From Propionibacteriaceae bacterium (GTDB lineage Bacteria; Actinomycetota; Actinomycetes; Propionibacteriales; Propionibacteriaceae), in contig DAIESZ010000234.1 of assembly GCA_027346035.1 (NCBI GenBank), positions 1 to 5,467 on the forward strand: a stretch of 5,467 bases of DNA, written 5' to 3'. The first letter of the stretch is position 1. The number at the start of each line of letters is the position of its first letter. This document shows positions 1-5,467 of this stretch, piece by piece. The notes beneath the pieces were generated by a model. It was not told the origin of the DNA and made no database searches. It was given only the letters and a program-made list of their open reading frames with translations. The translations under genes were made by a program, and so were the position numbers.

Positions 1-1
1 C

Positions 2-1504
2 CTCGAGAGCCTGGGCGCCACGTTCGTCAAGCTCGGCCAGTTGCTGTCGACCCGCCACGACCTGCTGCCCGACGACTACACCGAGGCGCTGGCCCGCCTC
101 CAGGACGGCGTCGAGCCGTTCCCCACCGAGCAGGTCCACCAGATCATCCAGCACGAACTCGGCGCCCGGGTGCGGGACCTGTTCGCCCGCTTCGACGACA
201 TCCCGCTCGCGTCCGCCTCGATCGGACAGGTGCACCGGGCGACCACCCGGTCGGGACGCGAGGTGGTGGTGAAGATCCAGCGGCCCGGCGTCGTCGAGCA
301 GGTCGCCGAGGACATGCAGGCCCTCGAACGGGTCGCTGGGCTCGTCGACGCCACAAGCGCCGGACAGCGCGTGGGCACGCAGGCCCTGCTCAACCAGTTC
401 CGACGGGTGCTCGCCGACGAACTCGACTACCGCAAGGAGGCCGCCCACCTCGAGCGGTTCCGCGATCTCACCGCCGACGAGCCCCTGCTCGTCGTTCCCG
501 AGCCGCTGCGCGACTTCTGCACCGAACGGGTGCTGACGATGGAGTACATCCACGGCAAGAAGGTCACCGACGTCGGCCCGCTCGGGCTCATGGACGTCGA
601 CGGGCCGGCGCTGGCCGCAGCACTGTTCGGCTTCACCCTCACCACGATGCTCAGCGAGGGGGTGCTGCACGCCGACCCGCATCCTGGCAACCTGCTGCTG
701 ACGGCCGACGGCCGGCTCGCACTGATCGACCTCGGCATGGTCGCCACCGTGCCGCGGCGGCTGCAGTCGCAGCTGGTGCGGTTGCTGCTCGCCGTGGCCA
801 ACGGTGACGGCGAGCAGGTGGCCGAGGTGCTGGCGTCGATGGGTCAGCCACTCGACTCGTGGGACGCAGCGTCGTTCCGCGGCGACGTGTCCGCCCTCGT
901 CAACGGTTCCCTGGCGCTCGGAGCCGAGGCGCAGGCCGGTTCGATCCTGGTCGAGCTCGCCCGGCTCGCGGGTGACCACGGGCTGCGTCCACCCTCGGAG
1001 ATGGCACTGGTGGGCAAGGCGCTGCTCAACCTCGACCAGAGCACCAAACACCTCGACCCCGACTTCCGCCCGGGGGACGCGATCCGCGAGCACCTGCCGC
1101 GGATCCTCGCGACGACGATGAAGCCGTCGGCCGCCGCGGTCGCGGTCGGGGCGCTCGACTCGAAGGAGTTCCTCGAGAACCTGCCGGGCCGCGCCAACCG
1201 GGTGCTCGACGCCCTGGCCAACGGCGAGCTGACGTTCAGCGTCAACGCCTTCGACGAGGACCGGCTGCTGCATCACAGCCAGCGGCTCGTCAATCGGCTG
1301 ACCGTCGGCATGATCCTCGCGGCCATCACCCTCGCGGCAGCGCTGATGATGCGGGTCCCCGGCGGTCCGCGGCTGTTCGGCTACCCGGCCCTGGCGGTGG
1401 TGTTCTTCCTCATCGCCGCGATCGCCGGTCTCGGATTGGCCGGCTGGATCCTCATCACCGACCGCGAGGCGGCCCGAAGGGCCCGGAAACGGCTCACGTC
1501 GTAG
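2..1504 (+). CDS. ABC1/UbiB (AarF)-family atypical protein kinase-like membrane protein, 5' end cut by window
   Basis: Five hundred residues are visible before the TAG stop. The reading frame is open to the left edge, so the true start lies outside; the TTG at 41 is an internal Leu, because the family's KxGQ motif (KLGQ, bases 29-40) lies before it. Counting from base 2, motifs run in family order: KLGQ at 10-13, Ala-rich nucleotide loop ASASIGQVHRA at 70-80, the ATP-binding Lys in VVVKIQRPG at about 91, ELDY..EA at 140-147, the catalytic loop HADPHPGN at 223-230, and the metal-binding DLG at 243-245. Two hydrophobic helices near 433-451 and 460-485 close the protein, as expected for a membrane-anchored member. 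UbiB/ADCK proteins support quinone or lipid metabolism by ATPase or kinase-like activity. Actinobacteria generally use menaquinone, so the exact role here is unknown. Family members are often about 550 residues, so some 50 are probably missing. It may be co-transcribed with the dehydrogenase that follows after 44 bases. Confidence 0.93.
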   Translation, partial: LESLGATFVKLGQLLSTRHDLLPDDYTEALARLQDGVEPFPTEQVHQIIQHELGARVRDLFARFDDIPLASASIGQVHRATTRSGREVVVKIQRPGVVEQVAEDMQALERVAGLVDATSAGQRVGTQALLNQFRRVLADELDYRKEAAHLERFRDLTADEPLLVVPEPLRDFCTERVLTMEYIHGKKVTDVGPLGLMDVDGPALAAALFGFTLTTMLSEGVLHADPHPGNLLLTADGRLALIDLGMVATVPRRLQSQLVRLLLAVANGDGEQVAEVLASMGQPLDSWDAASFRGDVSALVNGSLALGAEAQAGSILVELARLAGDHGLRPPSEMALVGKALLNLDQSTKHLDPDFRPGDAIREHLPRILATTMKPSAAAVAVGALDSKEFLENLPGRANRVLDALANGELTFSVNAFDEDRLLHHSQRLVNRLTVGMILAAITLAAALMMRVPGGPRLFGYPALAVVFFLIAAIAGLGLAGWILITDREAARRARKRLTS

Positions 1505-1537
1505 CCGCCCGCACACGCCCACAGCAGTCGACCCGAC

Positions 1538-1543
1538 AGGAGG
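1538..1543 (+). promoter_or_regulatory. Strong Shine-Dalgarno site of the dehydrogenase gene
   Basis: AGGAGG, five bases before the ATG at 1549, is a full match to the anti-Shine-Dalgarno sequence. It fixes the dehydrogenase start. It contrasts with the HAD and yaaA starts, which have no comparable site. Confidence 0.88.
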
Positions 1544-1548
1544 AGATC

Positions 1549-3015
1549 ATGAGAACACCTGACGACCTGCTGAACCGGTTCCCCCGCACGCTGTTCATCG
1601 GCGGCCGGTGGAGCGACGATCCGGCCACCCTCCAGGTGATCAACCCGGCCACCGGACGCCCGCTCACCGCGGTCGCCGACGCGACACCCGAGCAGGGCAT
1701 CGCCGCGCTCGACGCCGCGGTGGCCGCGCAGTCGTCCTGGGCCGCCACCGAACCCCGGCAGCGGGCGGAGATTCTGCGGCGTGCGTACGACCTCGTCATC
1801 GAGCGAGCCGACGACTTCGCCCTGTGCATGACCCTCGAGATGGGCAAGCCGCTGGCCGAGTCGCGAGGAGAAGTGACCTACGGCGCCGAGTTCCTCCGCT
1901 GGTTCAGCGAGGAGGCCGTGCGCATCGAGGGCCGTTACTCGCTGGCCCCGAGCGGCGGCCAGCGGATCATCACCGTCAAGCAGCCGGTCGGGCCCGTGTA
2001 CGCGATCACCCCGTGGAACTTCCCGCTGGCGATGGCCACCCGCAAGATCGGCCCCGCGCTGGCAGCCGGGTGCACGGTCGTCATCAAGCCGGCGTCCCAG
2101 ACGCCGTTCACGACAATGCTGTTGATGACCGTGCTGCAGGACGCCGGACTGCCCGAGGGCGTGGTCAACTGCATCACGACGGGCCGATCCGGCGACGTCT
2201 CGAAGGCGATCATCGCCGACCCCCGGCTGCGGAAGCTGACCTTCACCGGGTCGACCGACGTCGGTCGGGTGCTGCTCCGGCAGGCGTCCGGTGGCGTACT
2301 GCGCACCTCGATGGAACTCGGCGGCAACGCCCCGTTCGTCGTGCTGGCCTCGGCCGATCTGGACAGGGCCGTCACCGGGGCGGTGCAGGCGAAGATGCGC
2401 AACATCGGCGAGGCGTGCACCGCGGCCAACCGGTTCATCGTGCACGAGTCGCTCGTCGAGGAATTCTCCTCGCGCCTGGCAGAGCGGCTCGCGGCGATGC
2501 GCGTCGGCGACGGGACCGTCGACGGCGTGGAGGTGGGGCCGCTCATCAACGCGGACGCCGTCGACCATATCGAGGAGCTCATCGGGGAGGCCGTCGGGCA
2601 CGGCGCCCGGGTGGCGACCGGAGGGTCCCGGCTCACCGGTGGCGACTACGGCGACGGGTTCTTCCTCGCCCCCACCGTGCTCACCGGCGTGACGACCGAA
2701 TGCCGGTGCTTCCGGGAGGAGATTTTCGGACCTGTCGCCCCGGTGACCAGCTACGCCACCCTCGACGAGGCGGTGGCACTGGCCAACGGCACCGAGTTCG
2801 GCCTGATCGGCTACGTGTTCGGGGAATCGCTCACCGAGGCCCTCACTGTGGCCGAGCGGATCGAGACCGGCATGATCGGGCTCAACTCCGGGGTCATCTC
2901 GAACCCCGCCGCGCCGTTCGGGGGCGTGAAGGCGTCCGGACTCGGCCGCGAGGGCAGCCATGAGGGCCTCGAGGAGTACCTCGAAACGAAGTACATCGGG
3001 CTCTCGCTCGGCTGA
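1549..3015 (+). CDS. gabD: NAD(P)-dependent succinate-semialdehyde dehydrogenase (aldehyde dehydrogenase family)
   Basis: This 488-residue cytosolic enzyme oxidises succinate semialdehyde to succinate with NAD(P)+, the last step of GABA breakdown and of the 2-oxoglutarate decarboxylase shunt into the TCA cycle. All ALDH landmarks are present: TPWNFP with oxyanion Asn157, cofactor-contacting Lys180, FTGSTDVG at 232-239, the general base Glu256 in MELGGNAP, the nucleophile Cys290 in NIGEACTAANR, and EEIFGP at 390-395. The C-terminal segment with APFGG and SGLGREGS is typical of SSADH. Arg165 and Arg284 align, from memory, with the two arginines that bind the substrate carboxylate in human SSADH (R213, R334), which favours this substrate over a generic aldehyde. 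Length is normal and the start is set by a perfect ribosome site. No gabT transaminase or GABA permease is in view, so the source of substrate is not shown. Cofactor preference cannot be read with confidence. A related semialdehyde dehydrogenase remains possible. Confidence 0.9.
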   Translation: MRTPDDLLNRFPRTLFIGGRWSDDPATLQVINPATGRPLTAVADATPEQGIAALDAAVAAQSSWAATEPRQRAEILRRAYDLVIERADDFALCMTLEMGKPLAESRGEVTYGAEFLRWFSEEAVRIEGRYSLAPSGGQRIITVKQPVGPVYAITPWNFPLAMATRKIGPALAAGCTVVIKPASQTPFTTMLLMTVLQDAGLPEGVVNCITTGRSGDVSKAIIADPRLRKLTFTGSTDVGRVLLRQASGGVLRTSMELGGNAPFVVLASADLDRAVTGAVQAKMRNIGEACTAANRFIVHESLVEEFSSRLAERLAAMRVGDGTVDGVEVGPLINADAVDHIEELIGEAVGHGARVATGGSRLTGGDYGDGFFLAPTVLTGVTTECRCFREEIFGPVAPVTSYATLDEAVALANGTEFGLIGYVFGESLTEALTVAERIETGMIGLNSGVISNPAAPFGGVKASGLGREGSHEGLEEYLETKYIGLSLG

Positions 3016-3082
3016 CGCGGCTCGTGGCGGCGGCCTCGCCGAGCGTGTGCACAGCCCGGGCGATCGCTGCTCCGGCTCGGGC
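3005..3082 (+). terminator. Possible terminator region after the dehydrogenase gene (two GC-rich hairpins)
   Basis: Two inverted repeats are visible. The first pairs CGCTCGGC (3005-3012, overlapping the last codons) with GCCGAGCG (3038-3045), a perfect 8-bp stem around a 25-base loop. The second pairs GCCCGGGC (3054-3061) with GCTCGGGC (3075-3082), an 8-bp stem with one G-U pair and a 13-base loop. Neither is followed by a T run, which is common for actinobacterial terminators but leaves the call weak, as GC-rich sequence forms such stems by chance. Confidence 0.35.
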
Positions 3083-3113
3083 GAGCGGCTGGCGAAGCGT
3101 CGTGATCCGATGA

Positions 3114-3119
3114 CAGGCT
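3114..3119 (+). promoter_or_regulatory. Candidate -10 element for a leaderless HAD-gene transcript
   Basis: CAGGCT resembles the TAnnnT -10 hexamer with a single mismatch at the first base. It ends six bases before the ATG at 3126, which would place the transcription start at or next to the ATG. No good -35 is visible. The only Shine-Dalgarno-like sequence nearby is a bare AGG at 3115-3117, so a leaderless start is a reasonable but unproven reading. Confidence 0.27.
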
Positions 3120-3125
3120 GACCCC

Positions 3126-3722
3126 ATGACGATCACGACACTGCTGCTGGACGCCGACGGCGTGGTGCAGACGAACGCGGGGCTGATCGAGCGGATCACC
3201 TCCCTGCTCGACGGCCGGGCGACGTTTCGGGACGCGTCGGCGGTGGAGCAGCGGGCGATCACCGGGCACGTCGACCTGCGGGCCGCGCTGCAGGAGTTCC
3301 TCGACGAGCGCGGCATCGACCTCGCGCCGGAGACGCTGCTCGACGCCTGGTGCCACACCGAGCCCGACTCCGATGTGTTCGCGATGATCGACGGCGTCCG
3401 CGCGGGGGGCACGCGGGTCTACCTCGCGACCAACCAGAAGCCGGTGCGGGGCCGCTGGATGCGCGCGACCCTCGGATACGAGCGTCACTTCGACGAGCTG
3501 TTCTTCTCGCACGAGCTCGGCCTCGCCAAGCCCGACCCGGCCTACTTCCGGGTGATCCTCGACCGCATCGGCGCGGCCGGCTCCGACACGCTGTTCATCG
3601 ACGACACGCAGCCCAACGTCGCGGGCGCCCGGGACGCCGGCCTGCTCGCCGAGTGGCACGATCGCACGACCGGGGCGGGCGGCATCGCCCGGATCCTCGA
3701 CGCGCACGGCGTGCGCCACTGA
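3126..3722 (+). CDS. HAD-superfamily hydrolase (subfamily IA-like phosphatase), substrate unknown
   Basis: This is a 198-residue soluble protein carrying the four HAD motifs in order. Motif I is DADGV near the N-terminus, with nucleophile Asp9 and acid/base Asp11. Motif II is Thr102 in LATNQ, motif III is Lys135 in GLAKPDP, and motif IV is Asp159-Asp160 in LFIDDTQPNV, which binds Mg2+. The roughly 80 residues between motifs I and II form the expected small helical C1 cap, which selects the substrate. The pattern matches the HAD-IA variant-3 group, which includes many sugar-phosphate and nucleotide phosphatases; nothing seen tells which substrate is used. All catalytic residues are present, so it should be active. 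It is slightly short for the group, but nothing appears missing. The ATG at 3126 is preferred because motif I starts at residue 9 and no in-frame upstream start gives sensible extra sequence. It lies 110 bases after the dehydrogenase gene, probably as its own unit, and converges on yaaA. Confidence 0.88.
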   Translation: MTITTLLLDADGVVQTNAGLIERITSLLDGRATFRDASAVEQRAITGHVDLRAALQEFLDERGIDLAPETLLDAWCHTEPDSDVFAMIDGVRAGGTRVYLATNQKPVRGRWMRATLGYERHFDELFFSHELGLAKPDPAYFRVILDRIGAAGSDTLFIDDTQPNVAGARDAGLLAEWHDRTTGAGGIARILDAHGVRH

Positions 3723-3726
3723 CCCT

Positions 3727-3761
3727 CGACGCCGACCTCCGCGGGGCCGCGTCCGGCGTCG
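3727..3761. terminator. Bidirectional hairpin terminator between the convergent HAD and yaaA genes
   Basis: The 43-base gap between the two stop codons holds a two-tier inverted repeat. The outer arms CGACGCCG (3727-3734) and CGGCGTCG (3754-3761) pair perfectly over 8 bp. Inside them CGCGG (3740-3744) and CCGCG (3747-3751) give a further 4-5 bp. There is no T tract on either side, so it is a hairpin-only candidate. Because an inverted repeat folds on both strands, it could serve both genes. Confidence 0.55.
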
Positions 3762-3765
3762 TCGC

Positions 3766-4551
3766 TCAGCCCCGGCGAGGACGCCGGAACACGGGCACGT
3801 CGGGACTCGACAGCTCGGGCACGTAGCGATACCCCGCCACGTCGAACCTGGTGATCGCCTTCGCCGAGCGCACCCGGTTGAGCACGAGCCACGCCGCCAT
3901 CTCCCCGCGGGCGCGCTTGGCGCTGAACGAGATCACCCGGTAGTGGCCGCGGGAGTCCTGATCCTCGAAGCGTGGGGACACGATCCGCGCGCCGAGCGCG
4001 TCGGCGTCGACCGCCTGGAAGTACTCGTGCGAGGCGAGGTTGACCACCACCTCCGGCCCCGGGGACGCCGCGAGGTCGGCGCGCACGAGGTCGGTGATCC
4101 GAGCGCCCCACCACTCGTAGAGGCTGCGTCCGCGCTCGGTGCGCAGCGGGACGCCCATCTCGAGCCGGTAAGGCTGGATGAGATCGAGCGGACGCAGCAG
4201 CCCGTACAGGCCCGACAGGATCCGTAGCGTCTTCCCGGCCTCGGTGAAGTCGCGTTCGCCGAAGCGGTCGCGCGCGGCCATGCCCTGGTACACGTCGCCG
4301 TCGAACATCAGCACCGCCGGCCGGGCGTTGCGCGACGTGTTGGGCGGGTCGAAATCGCGGTAGCGCTGCGCGGTGAGATGGGCGAGGTCGTCGGAGATGC
4401 CCATGAGCGACGCGAGGTCGTCAGGGGTACGGGTCGTGAGGATGTCGATGAGCCCACGGCTCTCGTCGAGCAGGCGGGGCTCGGTGTGCTTGCGGGTGGG
4501 CAGCCGCGAGGTGAGGTCGAGCGTCTTGGCGGGTGACAGCAGGGCCAGCAT
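3766..4551 (-). CDS. yaaA: Peroxide stress protein YaaA (UPF0246 family)
   Basis: This is a 261-residue protein of normal family length with the family's conserved blocks throughout: SPAKTL at 6-11, FDGDVYQG at 83-90, the long block from ILSGLYG at 111 through QPYRLEMG ending at 133, NLASHEYF at 171-178 and AKRARGEMA at 211-219. In Escherichia coli YaaA is induced through OxyR and limits free intracellular iron during hydrogen peroxide stress, protecting DNA and proteins from Fenton damage; it has also been reported to bind DNA. The function here is inferred from that homology, and regulation in actinobacteria is not shown by the sequence. The ATG at 4551 fits the family N-terminus (MLALLSPAKTL) exactly, leaving no room for a later start. 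No Shine-Dalgarno sequence precedes it; a TACAGT hexamer does. The gene lies 37 bases downstream of the LacI-type regulator on the same strand, so read-through from that gene is possible. Confidence 0.92.
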   Translation of the reverse strand: MLALLSPAKTLDLTSRLPTRKHTEPRLLDESRGLIDILTTRTPDDLASLMGISDDLAHLTAQRYRDFDPPNTSRNARPAVLMFDGDVYQGMAARDRFGERDFTEAGKTLRILSGLYGLLRPLDLIQPYRLEMGVPLRTERGRSLYEWWGARITDLVRADLAASPGPEVVVNLASHEYFQAVDADALGARIVSPRFEDQDSRGHYRVISFSAKRARGEMAAWLVLNRVRSAKAITRFDVAGYRYVPELSSPDVPVFRRPRRG

Positions 4552-4557
4552 GCACCG

Positions 4558-4563
4558 ACTGTA
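4558..4563 (-). promoter_or_regulatory. Candidate -10 element for a leaderless yaaA transcript
   Basis: On the minus strand TACAGT matches the TAnnnT -10 consensus and ends six bases before the yaaA ATG, so transcription would begin at or beside the start codon. No ribosome binding site lies between. It sits in the 37-base gap after the lacI-type stop codon, giving yaaA a promoter of its own. No convincing -35 hexamer is visible at 16-19 bases; a TGAC core near 4588-4591 is too distant. Confidence 0.42.
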
Positions 4564-4588
4564 ACCGGGGCCGGCGATGTCTCTCCCG

Positions 4589-5467
4589 TCAGGCGGAATC
4601 GCGGATGATCAGCTCACAGCCACGAGTGATGACGCCGCCCTCGAGCGGCTCGTCACCCTGGATCGCCGACAGCAGGCGGGTGGCCGCCTCCCGGCCGAGG
4701 GACTCGAGGTGCGGGTCGACCGTCGTGAGCAGGGGGCGGGCGCCTTCGACCATGACCTCCCAGTTGTCGAAGCCGACGACCGAGATGTCGTGGGGCACCT
4801 GCACGTCGAGCTCCCGCAGCCCGTCCAGCACGCCGCGCGCGATCTGGTCGCTGGCGCAGACGATGCCATCGATCGAGTGCCCGCTGTGCAGGACGATGGT
4901 CGCGGCGGAGCGCCCCCAGGTCTCGCTCCACTGGCCGTAGAGGGCGAGGTCGGGGTCGAGCTCGAGCCCCTGGGCGGCAAGCGCCCGCTCCACCCCCTCG
5001 CGTCGCAGCCGGCTCGCGAGGTGACGCTCGGGGCCACCCACGTAGGCAAGGCTCCGGCGTCCGGTCGACAGGAGATGGTGGGCGGCGAGCGCGGTTCCCT
5101 GCCGGTCGTCGTAGGTGAGCGAGAGGTCGGCGGGGTCGAGTGACTCGCTGAGCACGTAGATGACCGGGACGGGCACCGTGCCGAGAGAGGGACGCGGGTC
5201 GCGGCGGCGTCCGGTCACGACGACGCCGTCGACCTGGCGGTTGATGAGCCGCTCGAGCAACTGGTTCTCGCGGACGGGGTCGCCGCGACCGTCGCAGAGC
5301 ATGGTGCTGACCCTGCCTGCTGCAAGGCTGTCCTCTATGCCCAGCATGACCGGGATGGTGAATCGGCCGAAGCTGTCTGAGGTGATCACCCCGACGGTGA
5401 AGGTGCGGCCGCTGGCGAGGCTGCGGGCGGTGTGGTTGGGCTGGAAGTCGAGGGCGGCCGCGGCCTC
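4589..5467 (-). CDS. LacI-family transcriptional regulator, N-terminal HTH beyond the window edge
   Basis: The frame runs open to the right edge, giving 292 visible residues and a TGA stop. A GTG at 5387-5389 is only an internal Val: the 26 residues before it contain the LacI hinge, FQPNHTARSLASGRT (residues 8-22), whose Leu17 matches the leucine that wedges into the operator minor groove. The periplasmic-binding-protein-like effector domain follows from about residue 24 (TVGVITSDSFGRF). Landmarks are DDRQGTALAAHHL, YVGGPERH, CASDQIARGVLDGL, SVVGFDNWE and a C-terminal CELIIRDSA. Family members are about 330-350 residues, so the missing 40-50 residues are the helix-turn-helix. Such proteins usually repress sugar-uptake or glycoside-use operons and release DNA on binding a sugar. 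Neither the operator nor the regulated genes are in view, and the effector cannot be named. Its target is more likely to lie to the right of the window than to be yaaA. Confidence 0.92.
   Translation of the reverse strand, partial: EAAAALDFQPNHTARSLASGRTFTVGVITSDSFGRFTIPVMLGIEDSLAAGRVSTMLCDGRGDPVRENQLLERLINRQVDGVVVTGRRRDPRPSLGTVPVPVIYVLSESLDPADLSLTYDDRQGTALAAHHLLSTGRRSLAYVGGPERHLASRLRREGVERALAAQGLELDPDLALYGQWSETWGRSAATIVLHSGHSIDGIVCASDQIARGVLDGLRELDVQVPHDISVVGFDNWEVMVEGARPLLTTVDPHLESLGREAATRLLSAIQGDEPLEGGVITRGCELIIRDSA

Noticed and set aside
41..43. TTG as the start codon of the UbiB-like kinase
   Set aside because: The conserved KLGQ motif and preceding LGATFV residues lie in frame upstream of it, so the gene begins outside the window.
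1505..1548. Search for a terminator or promoter between the kinase and dehydrogenase genes
   Set aside because: Only the AGGAGG site stands out; no inverted repeat or convincing -10/-35 pair was found in this gap.
1381..2961. A 526-codon open frame on the minus strand opposite the dehydrogenase gene
   Set aside because: Its frame stays open because the real plus-strand gene has G/C-biased third positions. Its translation is a low-complexity mix rich in Gly, Arg, Asp and His with no recognisable domain, while the plus strand encodes a complete ALDH.
1608..2963. A 451-codon plus-strand frame within the dehydrogenase gene
   Set aside because: Its translation is extremely rich in Arg, Gly and His with no domain, as expected of an out-of-frame reading of a high-GC gene.
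3074..3088. Short GCTCG-GG-CGAGC inverted repeat as a hairpin or operator
   Set aside because: The loop would be only two bases, or the stem only four; too small to support against chance in GC-rich DNA. It also competes with the longer stem ending at 3082.
2811..3719. A 302-codon open frame on the minus strand opposite the HAD gene and the end of the dehydrogenase gene
   Set aside because: It lies antisense to two clear genes, has no motif, and shows the Arg/Gly/Val/Glu-rich composition of an antisense frame in GC-rich DNA.
4577..5143. A 188-codon plus-strand frame opposite the LacI-type regulator
   Set aside because: It is an antisense frame to a protein with full LacI-family landmarks, with no family motif of its own.
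5387..5389. GTG as the start codon of the LacI-type regulator
   Set aside because: The in-frame sequence upstream encodes the LacI hinge helix, so this is an internal valine and the gene continues beyond the right edge.

Overview
The window reads as ordinary chromosomal sequence from a high-GC actinobacterium. By eye the GC content is close to 70%, and third codon positions are almost all G or C. The five proteins, and the mix of one strong Shine-Dalgarno start with two apparently leaderless starts, fit an actinobacterium. The genus cannot be fixed from this sequence. Five protein genes fill nearly all of it. I see no RNA genes, mobile elements, CRISPR arrays or long repeats, and no gene-free stretch longer than 110 bases.

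Left half, plus strand: the window opens inside an ABC1/UbiB-family atypical kinase with two C-terminal membrane helices; its first few dozen codons lie off the left edge. After 44 bases comes a complete succinate-semialdehyde dehydrogenase (GabD type) with a textbook ribosome binding site. The short gap without a visible terminator allows co-transcription with the kinase. A 110-base gap holding hairpin-forming sequence then leads to a small HAD-superfamily phosphatase-like hydrolase.

Right half, minus strand: yaaA (peroxide-stress/UPF0246 family) runs convergently towards the HAD gene. A 35-base hairpin sits between the two stop codons and probably ends transcription from both sides. Upstream of yaaA on the same strand is a LacI-family transcriptional regulator. 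Its DNA-binding HTH lies beyond the right edge, but its hinge helix and entire ligand-binding domain are visible.

The genes do not form an obvious pathway. The dehydrogenase feeds succinate into the TCA cycle (GABA or 2-oxoglutarate shunt), the UbiB-like kinase belongs to a family tied to quinone and membrane lipid biology, YaaA is linked to iron and oxidative stress, and the LacI regulator probably controls a sugar-use operon outside the window. I found no convincing sign of a new biological system. The best second-look items are the matched leaderless-start architecture of the HAD and yaaA genes, the convergent terminator, and the unexplained kinase-dehydrogenase pairing.
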